64,000 nt of DNA from Boswellia sacra (taxonomy: Eukaryota > Streptophyta > Magnoliopsida > Sapindales > Burseraceae), in NCBI GenBank assembly GCA_013180625.2, contig SNVD02013264.1, forward strand, positions 1 to 64,000, in the 5' to 3' direction. Under the pieces are notes generated by a model. That model was not told the DNA's origin. It made no database searches and saw nothing but the letters and a program-made list of their open reading frames with translations. The position numbers were made by a program, and so were the translations under genes. Positions 32,401-44,020 of this stretch are shown here, in pieces (position 1 is the first letter of the stretch; every line of letters begins with the position of its first letter).

Positions 32401-34970
32401 TGTTCGCCCTAACGCTACATGATAATTTTGATGATAACAATACACATTGATTCATTGAGATATTACTAATATGTTTATTTATGTGCAAGAATAAGATCAT
32501 TGAAATAATTATAAAATCAAGAAGAGGCTTATTAAAATGAAGTGTTGAAGCTAAGGAGAAGACTACATGTTAAAGGCACCAAAGTTTAAGATCAAGGTTT
32601 GACTCAAGGAATGTGACACATAAGCAATATTCAATCAATTGGTCATACATTTCTCTATAAATATCCCAATGACATGATTCTTAAGCCTTTGGAAAGCTTA
32701 CTCAATTTATAATATTTTATATGTTTTAAAAAAATTCAAATTACAAGTGCAAGATTGTCCAAATCATTATGCAAATTAAAAGACAAATAGAAGTAGCTGA
32801 CATGAGCACCGAATACTATTTTGGACATATTTTGAGCTAGAGATATCCAAATGTAACAACCTAGCCCGCATGTGGCACTTTGCACTATGTGTGGCATTTT
32901 GCGATCCCCATAAACCCTCAAGAGGTGGCCTCCACACACTCTCAAGCGGTGGTCCCCATGTGCGCACAAAAGCTTAATACCTCGGCCCACTGTTGGATAT
33001 TGTCCGCTTTGGACACACAGTCCATCACGGTTTTGCTTTTTGGGCTTTGCAACCCAAAAGGCCTCCAACAGCGTAAGGAGCTCACAAAGTATTTAAGCAC
33101 AAAGTATGTGCTTAAATACCTTGTGAGCTCCTTAAGCTGTTGGAGGCCTTTTGGGTTGCAAAGCCCAAAAGCAAAACCGTAACGGACTGTGTGTCCAAAG
33201 CAGATAATATCCAACAGTGGCTCGAGGTATTGGGCTTTGTTCGCCCATGGAGGCCACCGCTTTAGACTGTGTGGGGGTCACCTCTTGAGAGTTTATGGGG
33301 ACCGTAAAGTGCCACACATAGTGTAAAGTACCACATGCGGGCCGGGTTGTTATAAATGGTATCAGAACCTAGCTTAACCGGAAGTGTGAGATGTCACCCT
33401 GAGGATATAAGCCCAATAAAACAAGGACGCTTGATTCCTAAGGGGGGGGGGGGTGAATGTAACATCCCACATCGCTTGGAAATATGATGTGATATGTGCT
33501 TAAATATCTTTTGAACTCCTTAAGTTGTTGGAGGCCTTTTGGGTTGCAAAGCCCAAAAAGCAAAACCGTGACAGACTGTGTGTCCAAAACGGACAATATC
33601 CAATAGTGGACCGAGATATTGGGCTTTTGTGCGCGCATGGAGGCCACAGATTGAGACTGTGTGGGGGTCATCTCTTGAGGGTTTATGGGGACCACAAAGT
33701 GCCACATATAGTGCAAAGTATCACATGCGGGCCGGGTTGTTACACCAAATGACTTGATTTTTATGGCATTAGAAAGATGATTTAATGAAGCACATTTCAT
33801 ATTTTTTAAAGAAATTCAAATTTCAAATGGAAGGCTGACATAATTGACATGCAAGTTGGTGGACTGACACAAGGAAGAAAAATCAACTCACATGAGCATC
33901 GAATAGTCTTTCATCCATATCTTCAGCTATAGATATTAAAATAACTTGATTCTTGTGGCATTGGAAAGATGATTTAATGAAGCACATTTCATATTTTTGA
34001 AGAAATTCAAATTTCAAATGAAAGGCTGACATAATTGACGTGCAAATCGGTGGACTGACACAAGGAAGAAAAATCAAGTCACATGAGCACCAAATGGTGT
34101 TTTGTCATATCTTGAGCTAGAGATATCCAAATGACTTGATTCTTAATGCGTTGAAAATCTTATTCAATTATGTAGATCTTTTATGTTTTGCAGATTTTCA
34201 AATTTCAAACAGAACATTGACAAAAATGACAGACAAAATTACGGTTTTTATGGTGGACATAAAATTTGGAGTTGGTATCTTCACTTAATTAAGTTCATCT
34301 CATTTGTCTGTACAAGGAGCCTCTCTCCCATGCATTCAACAAGAGAAGCATCCGTCAAGCAACAAATGAGAGAAATATCAAGTTTAAAGAACGTTTACAT
34401 TCTTTATCTGCTCTTTGAATAGAGTTGTACTTTTGTTGTAAAAAATTTTCTTTGTTCTTGTATTGTGGTGAGAGTGAGATCTTCTTGTAAACGATAATAG
34501 TTATCCTTGAGAGAACTCTTGGTGTGGTATTTTCAAGGGTTGAAGAAAGAAGCCATGGTGAGATTGTTCATCAAGAAGAACTCTTGGTGTGGTGTTATCA
34601 AGGGTTGAAAAAAAAAGTCTTGGTGAGGTTGTTCGTCAAGCAAGTTGTAAAGTATTCTACAACTTAGTGGAAAGCCTAGCTTGTGGAGGAGCTAGGAGCC
34701 CGTGGACGTAGGCAAGGTTTGCCGAACCACGTAAATTGAGTTTGCACTTTCTCTATCCCTATCCTTTTTACATTTATTTACACTTGTGGTTGTTCGTTAT
34801 TTTTATTCTCTTGATTGCATCTTAGATCACTTCTAATTTCATCTTCTTTACCTTTATTCTCAAAGAAAGTGTGAACTAATTTTGATCTTTAAAGAAAAGT
34901 TTTCTAAATCCATTTTTATAAATAAAAACCCAATTCACCCCCCTCTTGGGTTGCCATACCTGGGTCAACA
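32401..34970 (+). repeat. SIRE-type copia 3' LTR
   Basis: It starts TGTTCGCCCT directly after AAAAAGGGGGAGAT and ends TGGGTCAACA after CCCCCCTCTTGGGTTG, as in SIRE/Maximus elements. It contains tandemly related segments with the phrase GAGATATCCAAATGACTTGA (32660-32850, 33750-33935, 33936-34130) and a two-copy 70-bp repeat at about 34508-34640 (AGAACTCTTGGTGTGGT). The foldback element 32852-33744 interrupts it. Confidence 0.83.
32852..33744. mobile_element. Foldback element with 5-bp target duplication
   Basis: The ends are TGTAACAACC and GGTTGTTACA, extended by GCCCGCATGTG/CACATGCGGGC-type pairing. CCAAA flanks both sides (32847-32851 and 33745-33749), and the LTR sequence is continuous when the element is removed. 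Inside, 32880-33090 pairs with about 33110-33350, and a second copy of the right arm occupies about 33480-33744. Between them lie a GGTATCAGAACCTAGC stretch and a run of G at 33440-33451. The size, TIR and 5-bp duplication suit a non-autonomous DNA element. No transposase is encoded. Confidence 0.82.
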
Positions 34971-37260
34971 TTTTGCTTGCTAGCTTCGGAGTTCGGATTG
35001 TGACGATTAATTGTTAACTGTGAGGTAAGTGGTAGCAAGACTTGTTACTCTATATATCGATGAGGAGCATCTACTGACTATGTAATGAGTCCAAATTAAA
35101 GCAATAATTATTGAAGTTTGAGCTCAATATTAGTGTGAGATAACGTACCATGTTGATCATTAATCTTGATAAAATGAGATCGTTTGATATATGTATTTTA
35201 GTTAGAAATATAAGTTTGTAAATGTTTAATTTTTCTAATACTATGTATCCATCATAATATTCGTAGTCTTTTGCAATTTGAAAATACATTTTATACAAAT
35301 TTTAAAATAAAGATATTGTAATTTAATTACAACTGATTTCTAATAGAATTAATTATAGATATTTAGGGAAATAATTTTGTTTTGTATTTTCGTTAAACAT
35401 GAATTCACGTGAAAAAAAGCAATGGTATTTAAGAAAATAAAATAGATTGTATATATAAATCTATGAAAGTAAATATTTCATAATTAATTGTGTCTTTACA
35501 TAAATTATGGGCCTTTAAGGATTTAAACAAAATATTTTGGGCCTTATCAAATTTAAGGTTTAGAGTGTTAATAATGTAACATAGATTTTCGAAACCTTAA
35601 CAATTTAAACAAAATATTGGGATCTTATCATATTTCAGTTTGATATTTTAATGATGGAATATAAATTTTTTGGGGTCTTACCGGAAGTTGGGCCCTAGGC
35701 AATTGTCTCACTTCCCTAGGGGTTGAGTCGGGCCTATTGGTAAATGGAAGTGACCAATAATTGGAAGAGAAAGTGGCCTTGGAGGAAGGTTTCTGTGTCT
35801 TGTTTTCGATTGGAAGGAAAACTTGTAAGCAGCGAGAATGAGAAAATACAAGAGAAATGGATGAGCAAAGGATGGTTGATTATAATTATATGGCTGCCAT
35901 GAATCTCTGTCTGAGTCAACTATTTTTCGGGTAATCGTGTAGATTTGGTTTGAGATAGCAGTTGCTCACTCTATGAATGAAGTACTCATAAAAAAAGTAC
36001 TAATGTTTTGTTAAAATATAAAGAGGTCATTGTGATGAACAAGATATACCACGAATCCTACTTCAATTTCAATTTGATCCCTTTTTGTCTTATATGGTTA
36101 TTTTGTTTAACACATACCACTTCATCAATGTCAATTTGATCCTTTTTTGTCTTATATAGTTGTGTTGTTTAACACATTGGGGTTGAGGGTTCCATGCATG
36201 CATCTTTCAACAGAATTTCTTTTCTACTATTCTAACAAGATTAATTTCTTCAGAGTGTTTACATACATACATACAACTCACAAACTCGATTCTTAAGATC
36301 GTAAAATATGTTGTCCAATATATAACATTGGCATGGTAACAAGAATGGACATGTAACATGGTTACTGGGAGCTGAAAGCCATAACAACTAACCAGTTTTA
36401 TTAGCATTCTACTAGCGGAATATTCGACGTCAAACGCCCAGGCCGGGATTTTCGTGGTAACTTGTTTTTTTTTTTTTATGATTTATGAAAGACAGATGAT
36501 GCGTTATATGATTATAAAGAGTTGCGAATTATGAAGTATAATGTGCCGCAAACTCGCTACTTGCCATTTTTAAGTTTGTTGAATGGGTCAGTTAAGACTT
36601 TGTTTTTACTCTCTTTATAAAATTATTCTGTGTCCCAACCCTCTTTAGCTAATGGATTATATTCTACTCGCTCGATCCGTTGCAAAATATGGATTATTAT
36701 TATTTTCTAATTTCTTTAAAAAATGTATCTTGTCTTATACATGCCACCCCCTTTATCATCTGACTCCCTAATTTGTCTATTTCAATTAATAGTATCCACT
36801 ACACATCCGCTGACTCTCTCTCTGACAATAAATTGTCGGAAAGTTCCTTGTCAAATTCAAGAACTAAACAGATTTTGAAATTGCCTTCAAAAAGTATTGT
36901 GCATTCTTGCTGTATTACAAAGCTACTCTTGAAATTCAAGGCTTACTAGGCCAATTTTACTATTTCTCCGAATTCCAAAATGTCCCCAAGATGCCAATCT
37001 TTGATTGTCAATTTACCGAATCAAGTTCTTGAACTTCACAAGAAATTTAAAAAACGCAATGATTTTAATTATAATATTTATTTTGTTTGTCCTTTCCAAC
37101 AGTTAGAGTAAAAAATAATAATAAAAAGATGGAAATTATGCGTCATAAATGAAACATGGGCAAAGAAAATGACAAGCTAGCCCAAATAATTTTATTGTAA
37201 TAATAAATGGGCTAAAAGCCCAACATGCTTCTATTGGGGAATAAATCTAAGATTAGGAGG
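34971..37260. other. AT-rich stretch between the copia LTR and the LINE array
   Basis: No gene recognised. A two-copy repeat of about 62 bp (TCAATTTGATCC then TTTTTGTCTTATAT) is at 36062-36180. A segment near 35680-35740 (GGGCCCTAGGCAATTGTCTC) has the look of a dispersed repeat but I cannot classify it. Confidence 0.45.
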
Positions 37261-39505
37261 GAGAATTTATTCTCTCAATATGTCGCTGGAGTTACTGTTT
37301 ACTCCGACCATTTGGCGAGTTAGCCTTTGAGTTTTACGTATGTGGTAGATGGAGATATCCTGAATAATTTTTTCTTCTTAACCCTCCTCGATTTCCAACT
37401 GGAAAGGGCTCAAAAATGCGGAAGACAGTGTTCTGATTTACTGTTCATCCGCGCCAATGAGCACGTGAATAATTACAGCTGCCACCGTCAGATTGACTTT
37501 GTCTCGAGTTTCATTTTTACCTGTAGCAGTATCACCTGATTCGGCCCATAACCCTCCGTTCGCAGCGTCAAAGTTGCAGCATTTCACTATTCACCACCGC
37601 GGAGGGGCGAGTGAATATTCACAGCTACTATTGTCCGCTTTGCGTCAGCCCGATCTACAATTTTTCCTTCAACACCATCACCAGATTCGACTGTCATCCC
37701 CTCCATCCACGGCGTTTCATTTTACTATTCACGATCGCTTTTCCGTCAAAGGGAGAGTAGGCTGTCACCTCTGTCACTAAGTTGTAGATCAAGGGACGCT
37801 GGTCAACTTTCCCTTCTATAGCATCATCAGATTCCTAGCAAATTTGTCTAAAATTGTGATTCTTTTTTCGGAGGGTACTATTTACAAAGGCGGACAGTAC
37901 TGCTCATCCGGAGGTGAGTGTTCATAAAGCTTTTCAGATTGCTCTTCGGGTTATTTCAACCTAGTTTGCTTCTTGGGCTCCCTCCTGATTCCTTACGGAT
38001 TGCCATTCATAAAGAGGTGATGACGACTTCGGAAGCCGCGCCGCTTCAGTGCCCGGTTTGCTTTCGTTTTCCATCTCTTTTTCTGAGTTTACATTGTATT
38101 TGATTTGTGATTAATGGATCCTGCCAAGTCAACTGTTGGCTCTTGGGCTGATAAAATCAAGATCACTGAATCGAGCACCCGCTGTAAGTTGAATCCGGTT
38201 TCTCCTAAGAAACCGGGTACAATCATTGAGATCCCAGATGAGATCGTCGATGAAAATTTGACTGAATGGCATAGATTTCTTGTTTGTTTCTTCCCAGGAT
38301 ATGTGATGCCCTTTCGTGCTGCACTTTCGATAGCCATGCGTGCATGGAAATCTTGTGGTCTTGAGGACCTTCGATCCACCGGGGAGGGGATTCTCATCTT
38401 CCATTTTCGAACTGAGGATGAAGCTCATAAAATCTTTGCTTGCGGCCCTTGGATGTTTAGAGATAAATATATTCACTTACAACCATGGCATCCGTACATT
38501 AATTTCGAGGCAACTCAAATGCCGAGAGTCCTAGTCTGGATACATTTATATGGCCTGCCGTTTCCTTTATGGATAACCAACGGCCTCAGTATTATTTCCA
38601 GCATGGTTGGGGTGCATGTCTCTTGTGACAGAATGACCTCTGATCTCTCCATATTGGAGTATGCGAGGGCATGTGTTACTGCCCCAGATGTCATATGTTT
38701 GGTCACCATTGCGAACCAGAAGTGTCCTCAGTTGAGGATGAGAAAGAGGCAGACCCCACCGATACTACCCCTTTGAATAAGGGTAAGGAAGTGACTAAGG
38801 TCGCTGAGAATTTGCAAATTGTAACCACTCCAACAGATTCTGTAGTGCAAGATGTGTCTATTAAGGCTCCTCCAGATTTGAGTAAAGAGTCAGTCTCAGA
38901 CTCTGACTCTTTATCTCCATATGGGATAGATCAGGGTAGACTTTTGGGTTCCATCAAATGTTCTACCAACCGTGAGGCTTCTAGTTCATCAGGGCGGATA
39001 AATATAGGAAAACCTCCTATGTTGCCCCCCTCTCGTTTTGAACCTTTGACTAGGTTAAGTGATGAGGATCAATTGGATAGGATTGATCATACTCATTTGG
39101 ACACTCCGTCTACTCCTGCAAAGAAGGTTAAGAAGAAGAAGAACAAGAAGGGTTAATGCTTTGCTTTATCGGACTTGTTCTTTTTTCTTTCCTTTATGTT
39201 TGTACCATTTGGTCACTTTTGTTTACATTTTCTTGTTAGACCATTTATGGTCTTTGAAAATCTTACTTATGTTTTTAGGCTGCCTGTGGCCTTTATTTCA
39301 TGTTGTTAAGGCCTTTTGTGGCACTTTTCTTTGTTCAGGCCGCCTGTGACCTTTATTTTATGTTGTTAAGACTCTTCGTGGCACTTTGGATTTTTCTTTG
39401 TTGGACTTTATGTCTTATTTATAATTCTTGGGGCATGCCCCTTGGATTTTTGTACATTATAATTTTTTGGATTAATATTACTAAGTAATTTTTTAAAAAA
39501 AAAAA
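37261..39505 (+). mobile_element. LINE unit 1, ORF1-only type
   Basis: A 2.25 kb unit with a 5' palindrome GAGAATTTATTCTC, a 5' leader of about 850 bp, ORF1, and a 3' UTR with the hairpin GGGGCATGCCCC (39430-39441) and an A11 tail. There is no ORF2 between ORF1 and the tail. It is the leftmost unit; its left flank carries no TTTAGGG repeat, whereas its right flank does. It is the most diverged of the short units. Confidence 0.85.
38114..39156 (+). pseudogene. LINE ORF1 (DUF4283 and zinc knuckle), internally deleted
   Basis: ORF1 proteins of plant L1 elements bind the element RNA. The start MDPAKSTVGSWADKIKIT is followed by the DUF4283-type region (EIPDEIVDENL, FFPGYVMPF, AMRAWKSCGLEDLRSTGEG, GPWMF, LYGLPFPLW). 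At about 38678 roughly 110 bases, present in the sister copies, are lost, shifting the frame. The second frame continues with the knuckle CPRCHMFGHHC and ends in a basic tail KKVKKKKNKKG at 39156. Confidence 0.88.
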
Positions 39506-39600
39506 GTTTAGGGTTTAGGGTTTAGGGTTTAGGGTTTTAGGGTTTAGGGTTTAGGGTTTAGGGTTTTAGGGTTTGGGTTTAGGGTTTACGGTTTACGGTT
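39506..39600 (+). repeat. Telomere-type repeat tract (TTTAGGG)n, tract 1
   Basis: Begins GTTTAGGG straight after the A-tail of LINE unit 1. About 13 repeats, mostly TTTAGGG with some TTTTAGGG and TTTACGG variants. Confidence 0.95.
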
Positions 39601-39665
39601 TTTTTTTTTTTTTAGGGGTCTTTGATTGTTGGTTTAATTTGAGATTATGCATTAGGGTTTAGGGG
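39601..39665 (+). other. Short spacer between telomere-type tract and LINE unit 2
   Basis: A T13 run, about 40 bases of unique sequence, then TTAGGGTTTAGGG at 39652-39664 directly before unit 2. The unique bases are not found at the other junctions. Confidence 0.6.
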
Positions 39666-41921
39666 GAGAAAAATTTTCTCTCAATTAGGGTCGCCGGAGT
39701 TACTGTTCACTCCGGCCAATTTGCGAATCAGCCTTTCAAATCTACATATGTTGTAGATCGGGATATCCTGAGACAAATTTTCTTCTGGGTCGCCCTCAGT
39801 TTCCAACAGAAAAACGGTTAAAATTACAAAAAAAGTTTCGGATTTCACTATTTATCGTCGACGGCGGGCGAGTGGGACACCACCTTTGCCATCATCGTGT
39901 TGGCCTTGACTCGATCTACAAGTTTTTCATCATCAGCACCACCAGATTCGCACCGTAATACCTCCGTTCTAGGCTACAAAGTTTCGGATTTTTCACTATT
40001 CACCACCGCCCGCCGCTGTCACCGGCGAGTGGCATCTCACCTCCATCAAATTCTTGTAGATCAGGCGACGTTCTACAAGTTTCCCTTCATCAGCATCACC
40101 AGATTCGCACCATAACACCTCCGTTCAAGCCCTCAAAGTTTCAGATTTACTATTGACCGCCACCTCTTGTCGGAAAACGGCGAGTTGTATCTCACCTTCG
40201 CCACCATCTAATAGATCGGGCAACACTGACCAACTTCTCCTTCTTGGCCGTCATCTGATTCCAACCAGAAACCCCTCAAATCGCCACTTCCTCAATTCGG
40301 ATTTTACTGTTCACCGCGGTGATTACTATTCATTACCGGAGACACTGTTCATCAGCCCCACCCAGATTGTTCTTCAGGTTATTTCATGCAACTTTTCCTT
40401 TTCGTCGATTTCCTGATTCCTTGCGGATTATCATTTTTAAAGAGGTGACGACGACTTTGGAAGCCAAGCCGCTTCGGTGCCTGGTTTGCTTTCGTTTTTC
40501 CATCATTTTTTTATGAGTTTGCATTGTATTTGATTTGTAATTCACTTGATGGATCCATCCAAGACAACTACTGGCTCTTGGGCTGATAAAATCAAGATCA
40601 CTGATTCGAGTACCCGATGCAAATTGAGTCCGGTTACTCCTAAGAAACCGGGTACAATCCTTGAGATTTCATATGAGATTGTCGACGAGAATTTAGCCGA
40701 ATGGCGTTGATGTCTTGTTGGCTTCTTTCCGGGATATGTGATGCCCTTCCATGCTGCACGTTCGATGGCGATGCGTGCATGGAAATCTAGTAGATTGAGG
40801 AAGTCCGTTCCACGGATAAGGGATTTCTCATCTTCCGTTTTAGAACTGAGGATGAGGTACATGCAATCATTACTCGAGGTCCTTGGATGTTTGGAGGTAA
40901 ATTCATTTACCTGCAGCAATGGCATCCACATCTGGATTTCAATCTTACAGTATTCTAGACACTACCAGTTTGGATCCATTTGTATGGCCTGCCGTTTCCT
41001 TTGTGGACAGCCAAAGGCCTTAGCATTATCTCCAGCATGGTTGGAGAACCTCAATCTTGTGATAAGGCGACTTCTGATCTATCTAGATTAGAGTATGCGA
41101 GGGTTTTTATTTTTATTGATGCAAGATGCCCTCGAGTTAAGAACTTTGAGTTCAGGAGCAAACTCTCTCCAGAGCCCATCAAAATTCAAGTTGAATATGA
41201 GTGGACTCCAAAACATTGCCCCAAATGTTGCCAGTTTGGTCATCGTTGTCCAGAACCGGTAAAGACTTCAAGTCCAGATAAGAATGAGGCTAGCACCTCT
41301 GATAGTACCCCTTTGAGAAAAGAAAAGGATGTGACCAAGGTCACTTATTGCATCAAAATAGTTGCTATCCCAGAAGTTTCTGCAGTGCAAGTTGAGCCTT
41401 CGAAGGCTACTACACTTCCGAGTGCAGAGTCAGTTTCAGATTCTGATTCTCCATCTCCTTTTGCGACCGACGAGGGTAGACTTTTGGGCACTATCAAATG
41501 TTCTACAAATCGTGAGGCATCTATTTCCTCAGGGCGGATACCTACTGAGTCTTCTCCCACTCGTTTTGAGCCTTTGATTGGGCTCAGTGAGGATGATCAA
41601 CCTGATAGGATTGACCATACCCATTCGGACACCCCAGCTACCCCGGTAAAGAAGGGTAAGAAGAAGAAAAACAAGAAGGGTTAAAGCTCTTGTATTTTTA
41701 TGTTTTAGACCGTTTGTGATCATTTCTCTTTTATGTTGTTAAGGTCGTTTGTGGCTTTTTTACTTTGTTTAGGCCGCTTATGGCCTTCATTTTCTATCTT
41801 TTTGTTGGATTGTATGTTTGGACTTTACGTCCTTTTTTAATTCTTGGGGTATGCCCCTCGGATTTTTATACATTATAACTTTTTTGGATTTATATTACTA
41901 AGTAACTTTTCCAAAAAAAAA
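39666..41921 (+). mobile_element. LINE unit 2, ORF1-only type
   Basis: 5' palindrome GAGAAAAATTTTCTC, a leader made of degenerate tandem monomers, ORF1, 3' UTR with the hairpin GGGGTATGCCCC (41846-41857) and an A9 tail. Complete at both ends, no ORF2. Very similar to units 4, 5 and 8. Confidence 0.87.
40549..41684 (+). pseudogene. LINE ORF1 with stops
   Basis: Starts MDPSKTTTGSWADKIKITD at 40549. A TGA at 40708-40710 replaces Arg in EWRRCLV, a frame break occurs near 40795, and a TAG replaces Trp before TLPVW near 40957. The remaining frame 40980-41684 carries LYGLPFPLW-type sequence, the knuckle CPKCCQFGHRC and the tail VKKGKKKKNKKG. Not translatable as one protein. Confidence 0.88.
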
Positions 41922-41972
41922 GTTTACGGTTTTAGGGTTAGGGTTTACGGTTTACGGTTTTAGGGTTTAGGG
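41922..41972 (+). repeat. Telomere-type repeat tract 2
   Basis: GTTTACGG then mixed TTTAGGG, TTTTAGGG and TTTACGG units between the A-tail of unit 2 and the 5' end of unit 3. Confidence 0.9.
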
Positions 41973-42744
41973 AAAGAAAAATTTTCTCTCAAATGACACC
42001 GCCGGAGTTACTGTTCATTTCACCGGTTTTGCGAGTTAGGCTTTGAGATTCACACATATTGTAGATCGAAGCACGCTAATAAAACTTTCTTTCTTGATCC
42101 TTTCGAGATTTCGACCAGAAAACGTTCAAATCCATAGAAAAAGGGAATTGGTTTTCACTATTCACGACAGCAGATTGGCGAGTGAATAGTCACCGCCAGC
42201 GTGGTCAGCTTCGTCTCGGCCCGTTCTGCAAATCTTCCTTCAGCACTGAAATCTGTTTTGACCGTCTTCAGCCCCGCCCATGGAGTTTTTTATCTACTAT
42301 TCACCGCCGCTTTTCTGTCCGACGGCGGGTGGGTCATCACCTCCGGTACCAAAGTGTAGATCAAGAGGCGTTGATCAGGTTTCCCTTCTATAGTATCATC
42401 GGATTCCCAGTATTTCTCTCTGAAATCGCATTTAAATTTTCGGGAATACTATTCGGGAATACGGATAATCAAATCCAAGGAGCGACGTCAACAGAAACTA
42501 TTCACCGGTTTTATTTCATGCCCGTTTTGGTGACCGGTATGCACACCCTCTATTGCAATTTCACATTATCTTCTTTAATTTGTTCTTGAACTGTTGTGAA
42601 CTTGCTTTTCTGCATGCACCTGGTTATTTGGATTGTCGGTTGGATACTTTGGAGTTTGGTTTGTTTTGGGTTGTTTGCTTCGAGTTGGAGTTCTCCCACT
42701 ATTTTCACCACACTTTTCCTAGCCTACACCACACCATCCCCACC

Positions 42745-43939
42745 ATGGCCAGCCCCGCCCCTAACAAACTTAACCAGCCCAAACACCCATATCATGACAC
42801 CCAAACACACCCACCCACTGGAAAAACCACCCAAACACCTGGTTCTTGGGCTGACAGGATCCGGGTGACTGAGGCCAACACTAGATTTGACCTTGAGCTC
42901 CCAGATGATTTGGTAGATGATGCTGGGGCTGATTGGCTACGCTGTATTGTGGGATTCTTTCCGAGATATACTATGCCTTTTCATGCTGCACGTTCCATTG
43001 CCATGCGTGCATGGAAATCTAGTGGTTTGGAGGATCTCCGCTCTACTGGGACAGGCTTCTTGATATTCAGATTCAGGACTGTAGAGGAGGTCTATGACAT
43101 TTTAGAAGGAGGACCCTGGATGTTTGGTGGGAAGCACATTATTCTCCAACAGTGGAATCCTCACTTCTCCTTTGACCAGAGTAGGATCTCCAGGATCCCA
43201 GTCTGGGTTCGCTTGCATGGGCTACCATTTCCACTATGGTTAGCCAAAGCTCTTAGTGCTGTTTCTAGTATGGTTGGTCGACCATTATCTTGTGATAAGA
43301 TGACATATGAGCGGACTCGGTTATCTTATGCCTGGGTTTGTGTTGAGATAGATGCGGAGCATTCTCCAGTGCAGGACTTTGAGATCCAGTGTAAGCTATC
43401 CTCTGAGCCTATCAAGATCAAAGTAGAATATGAATGGAAATCAAAACGTTGTCCTAAGTGTCCTAAGTGTTACTTATTTGGACATACCTGTCACATGCCG
43501 GTTGTGCATCCTACACCTTGTGAGGCTAAGACGCCAGTTATTACTTCAGTCCACACCTCGAGGGACAAGGGAAAGGCTATAGCCCCTGATGTTACAGAAG
43601 TTGATCATACTGAGCATTCAGCTTTTACCTTAGCAATTGTGGGACCAGTTGCTATTGACAGGGCTTTGGTGACTATTGCTAAGGATGATATTTCATCATC
43701 GGTTCCAGATTCAGAGTCTGAGACGGACTCCTGATTCACTTGCTATTGTTAAGACAGATCAGTTTCGGCCTGGGCCTTATCACTTCCCGGAGTGTACTAT
43801 AAACAAGGAGGCTTCCTTGTCTGATGATCCATCGACTCCATCATCCTCAGAAGCTAACTCTGAGACTCTTAATCTATCACCATTAGATAGTATACAACCT
43901 ACTGATCTTTTTTTTGACGCAGAGGATAAGCAGGTCTAA
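42745..43939 (+). pseudogene. LINE ORF1 of the long class
   Basis: MASPAPNKLNQPKHP starts a proline-rich N-terminus unlike that of the short units. The shared core follows: GSWADRIRVTE, FFPRYTMPFHAARSIAMRAW, SGLEDLRSTGTGFLIF, GPWMFGGKHII, LHGLPFPLW. The zinc-knuckle region is slightly expanded (CPKCPKCYLFGHTC, one CPK repeated). The frame ends at 43734; a shift continues the C-terminal part to 43939. A lysine-rich tail like that of the short units is not seen. Confidence 0.85.
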
Positions 43940-44020
43940 CAAGATTAGAGGAGGCAAAAGGGTCGGGGGTGCAACAGCCCCTGCTGAGAGTTTTCCAGTT
44001 TGTGATTGTTCCAGTTGCCT

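Larger units (their letters stand above)
29990..34970 (+). mobile_element. SIRE/Maximus-type Ty1/copia retrotransposon, 5' truncated and RT-deleted
   Basis: The order is gag C-terminal part, protease, GAG-pre-integrase and integrase, a polypurine tract at 32386-32399 and a 2.57 kb 3' LTR. No 5' LTR or primer site is visible before 29990. Between the start of the RT region (about 32090) and the polypurine tract only 300 bases remain, so the RT and RNase H domains are deleted. Most coding frames have stops. Confidence 0.87.

Noticed and set aside
32736..33800. ORFs over the 32852-33744 foldback element
   Set aside because: Both strands give the same repeated peptide phrases because of the inverted arms; there is no transposase motif.
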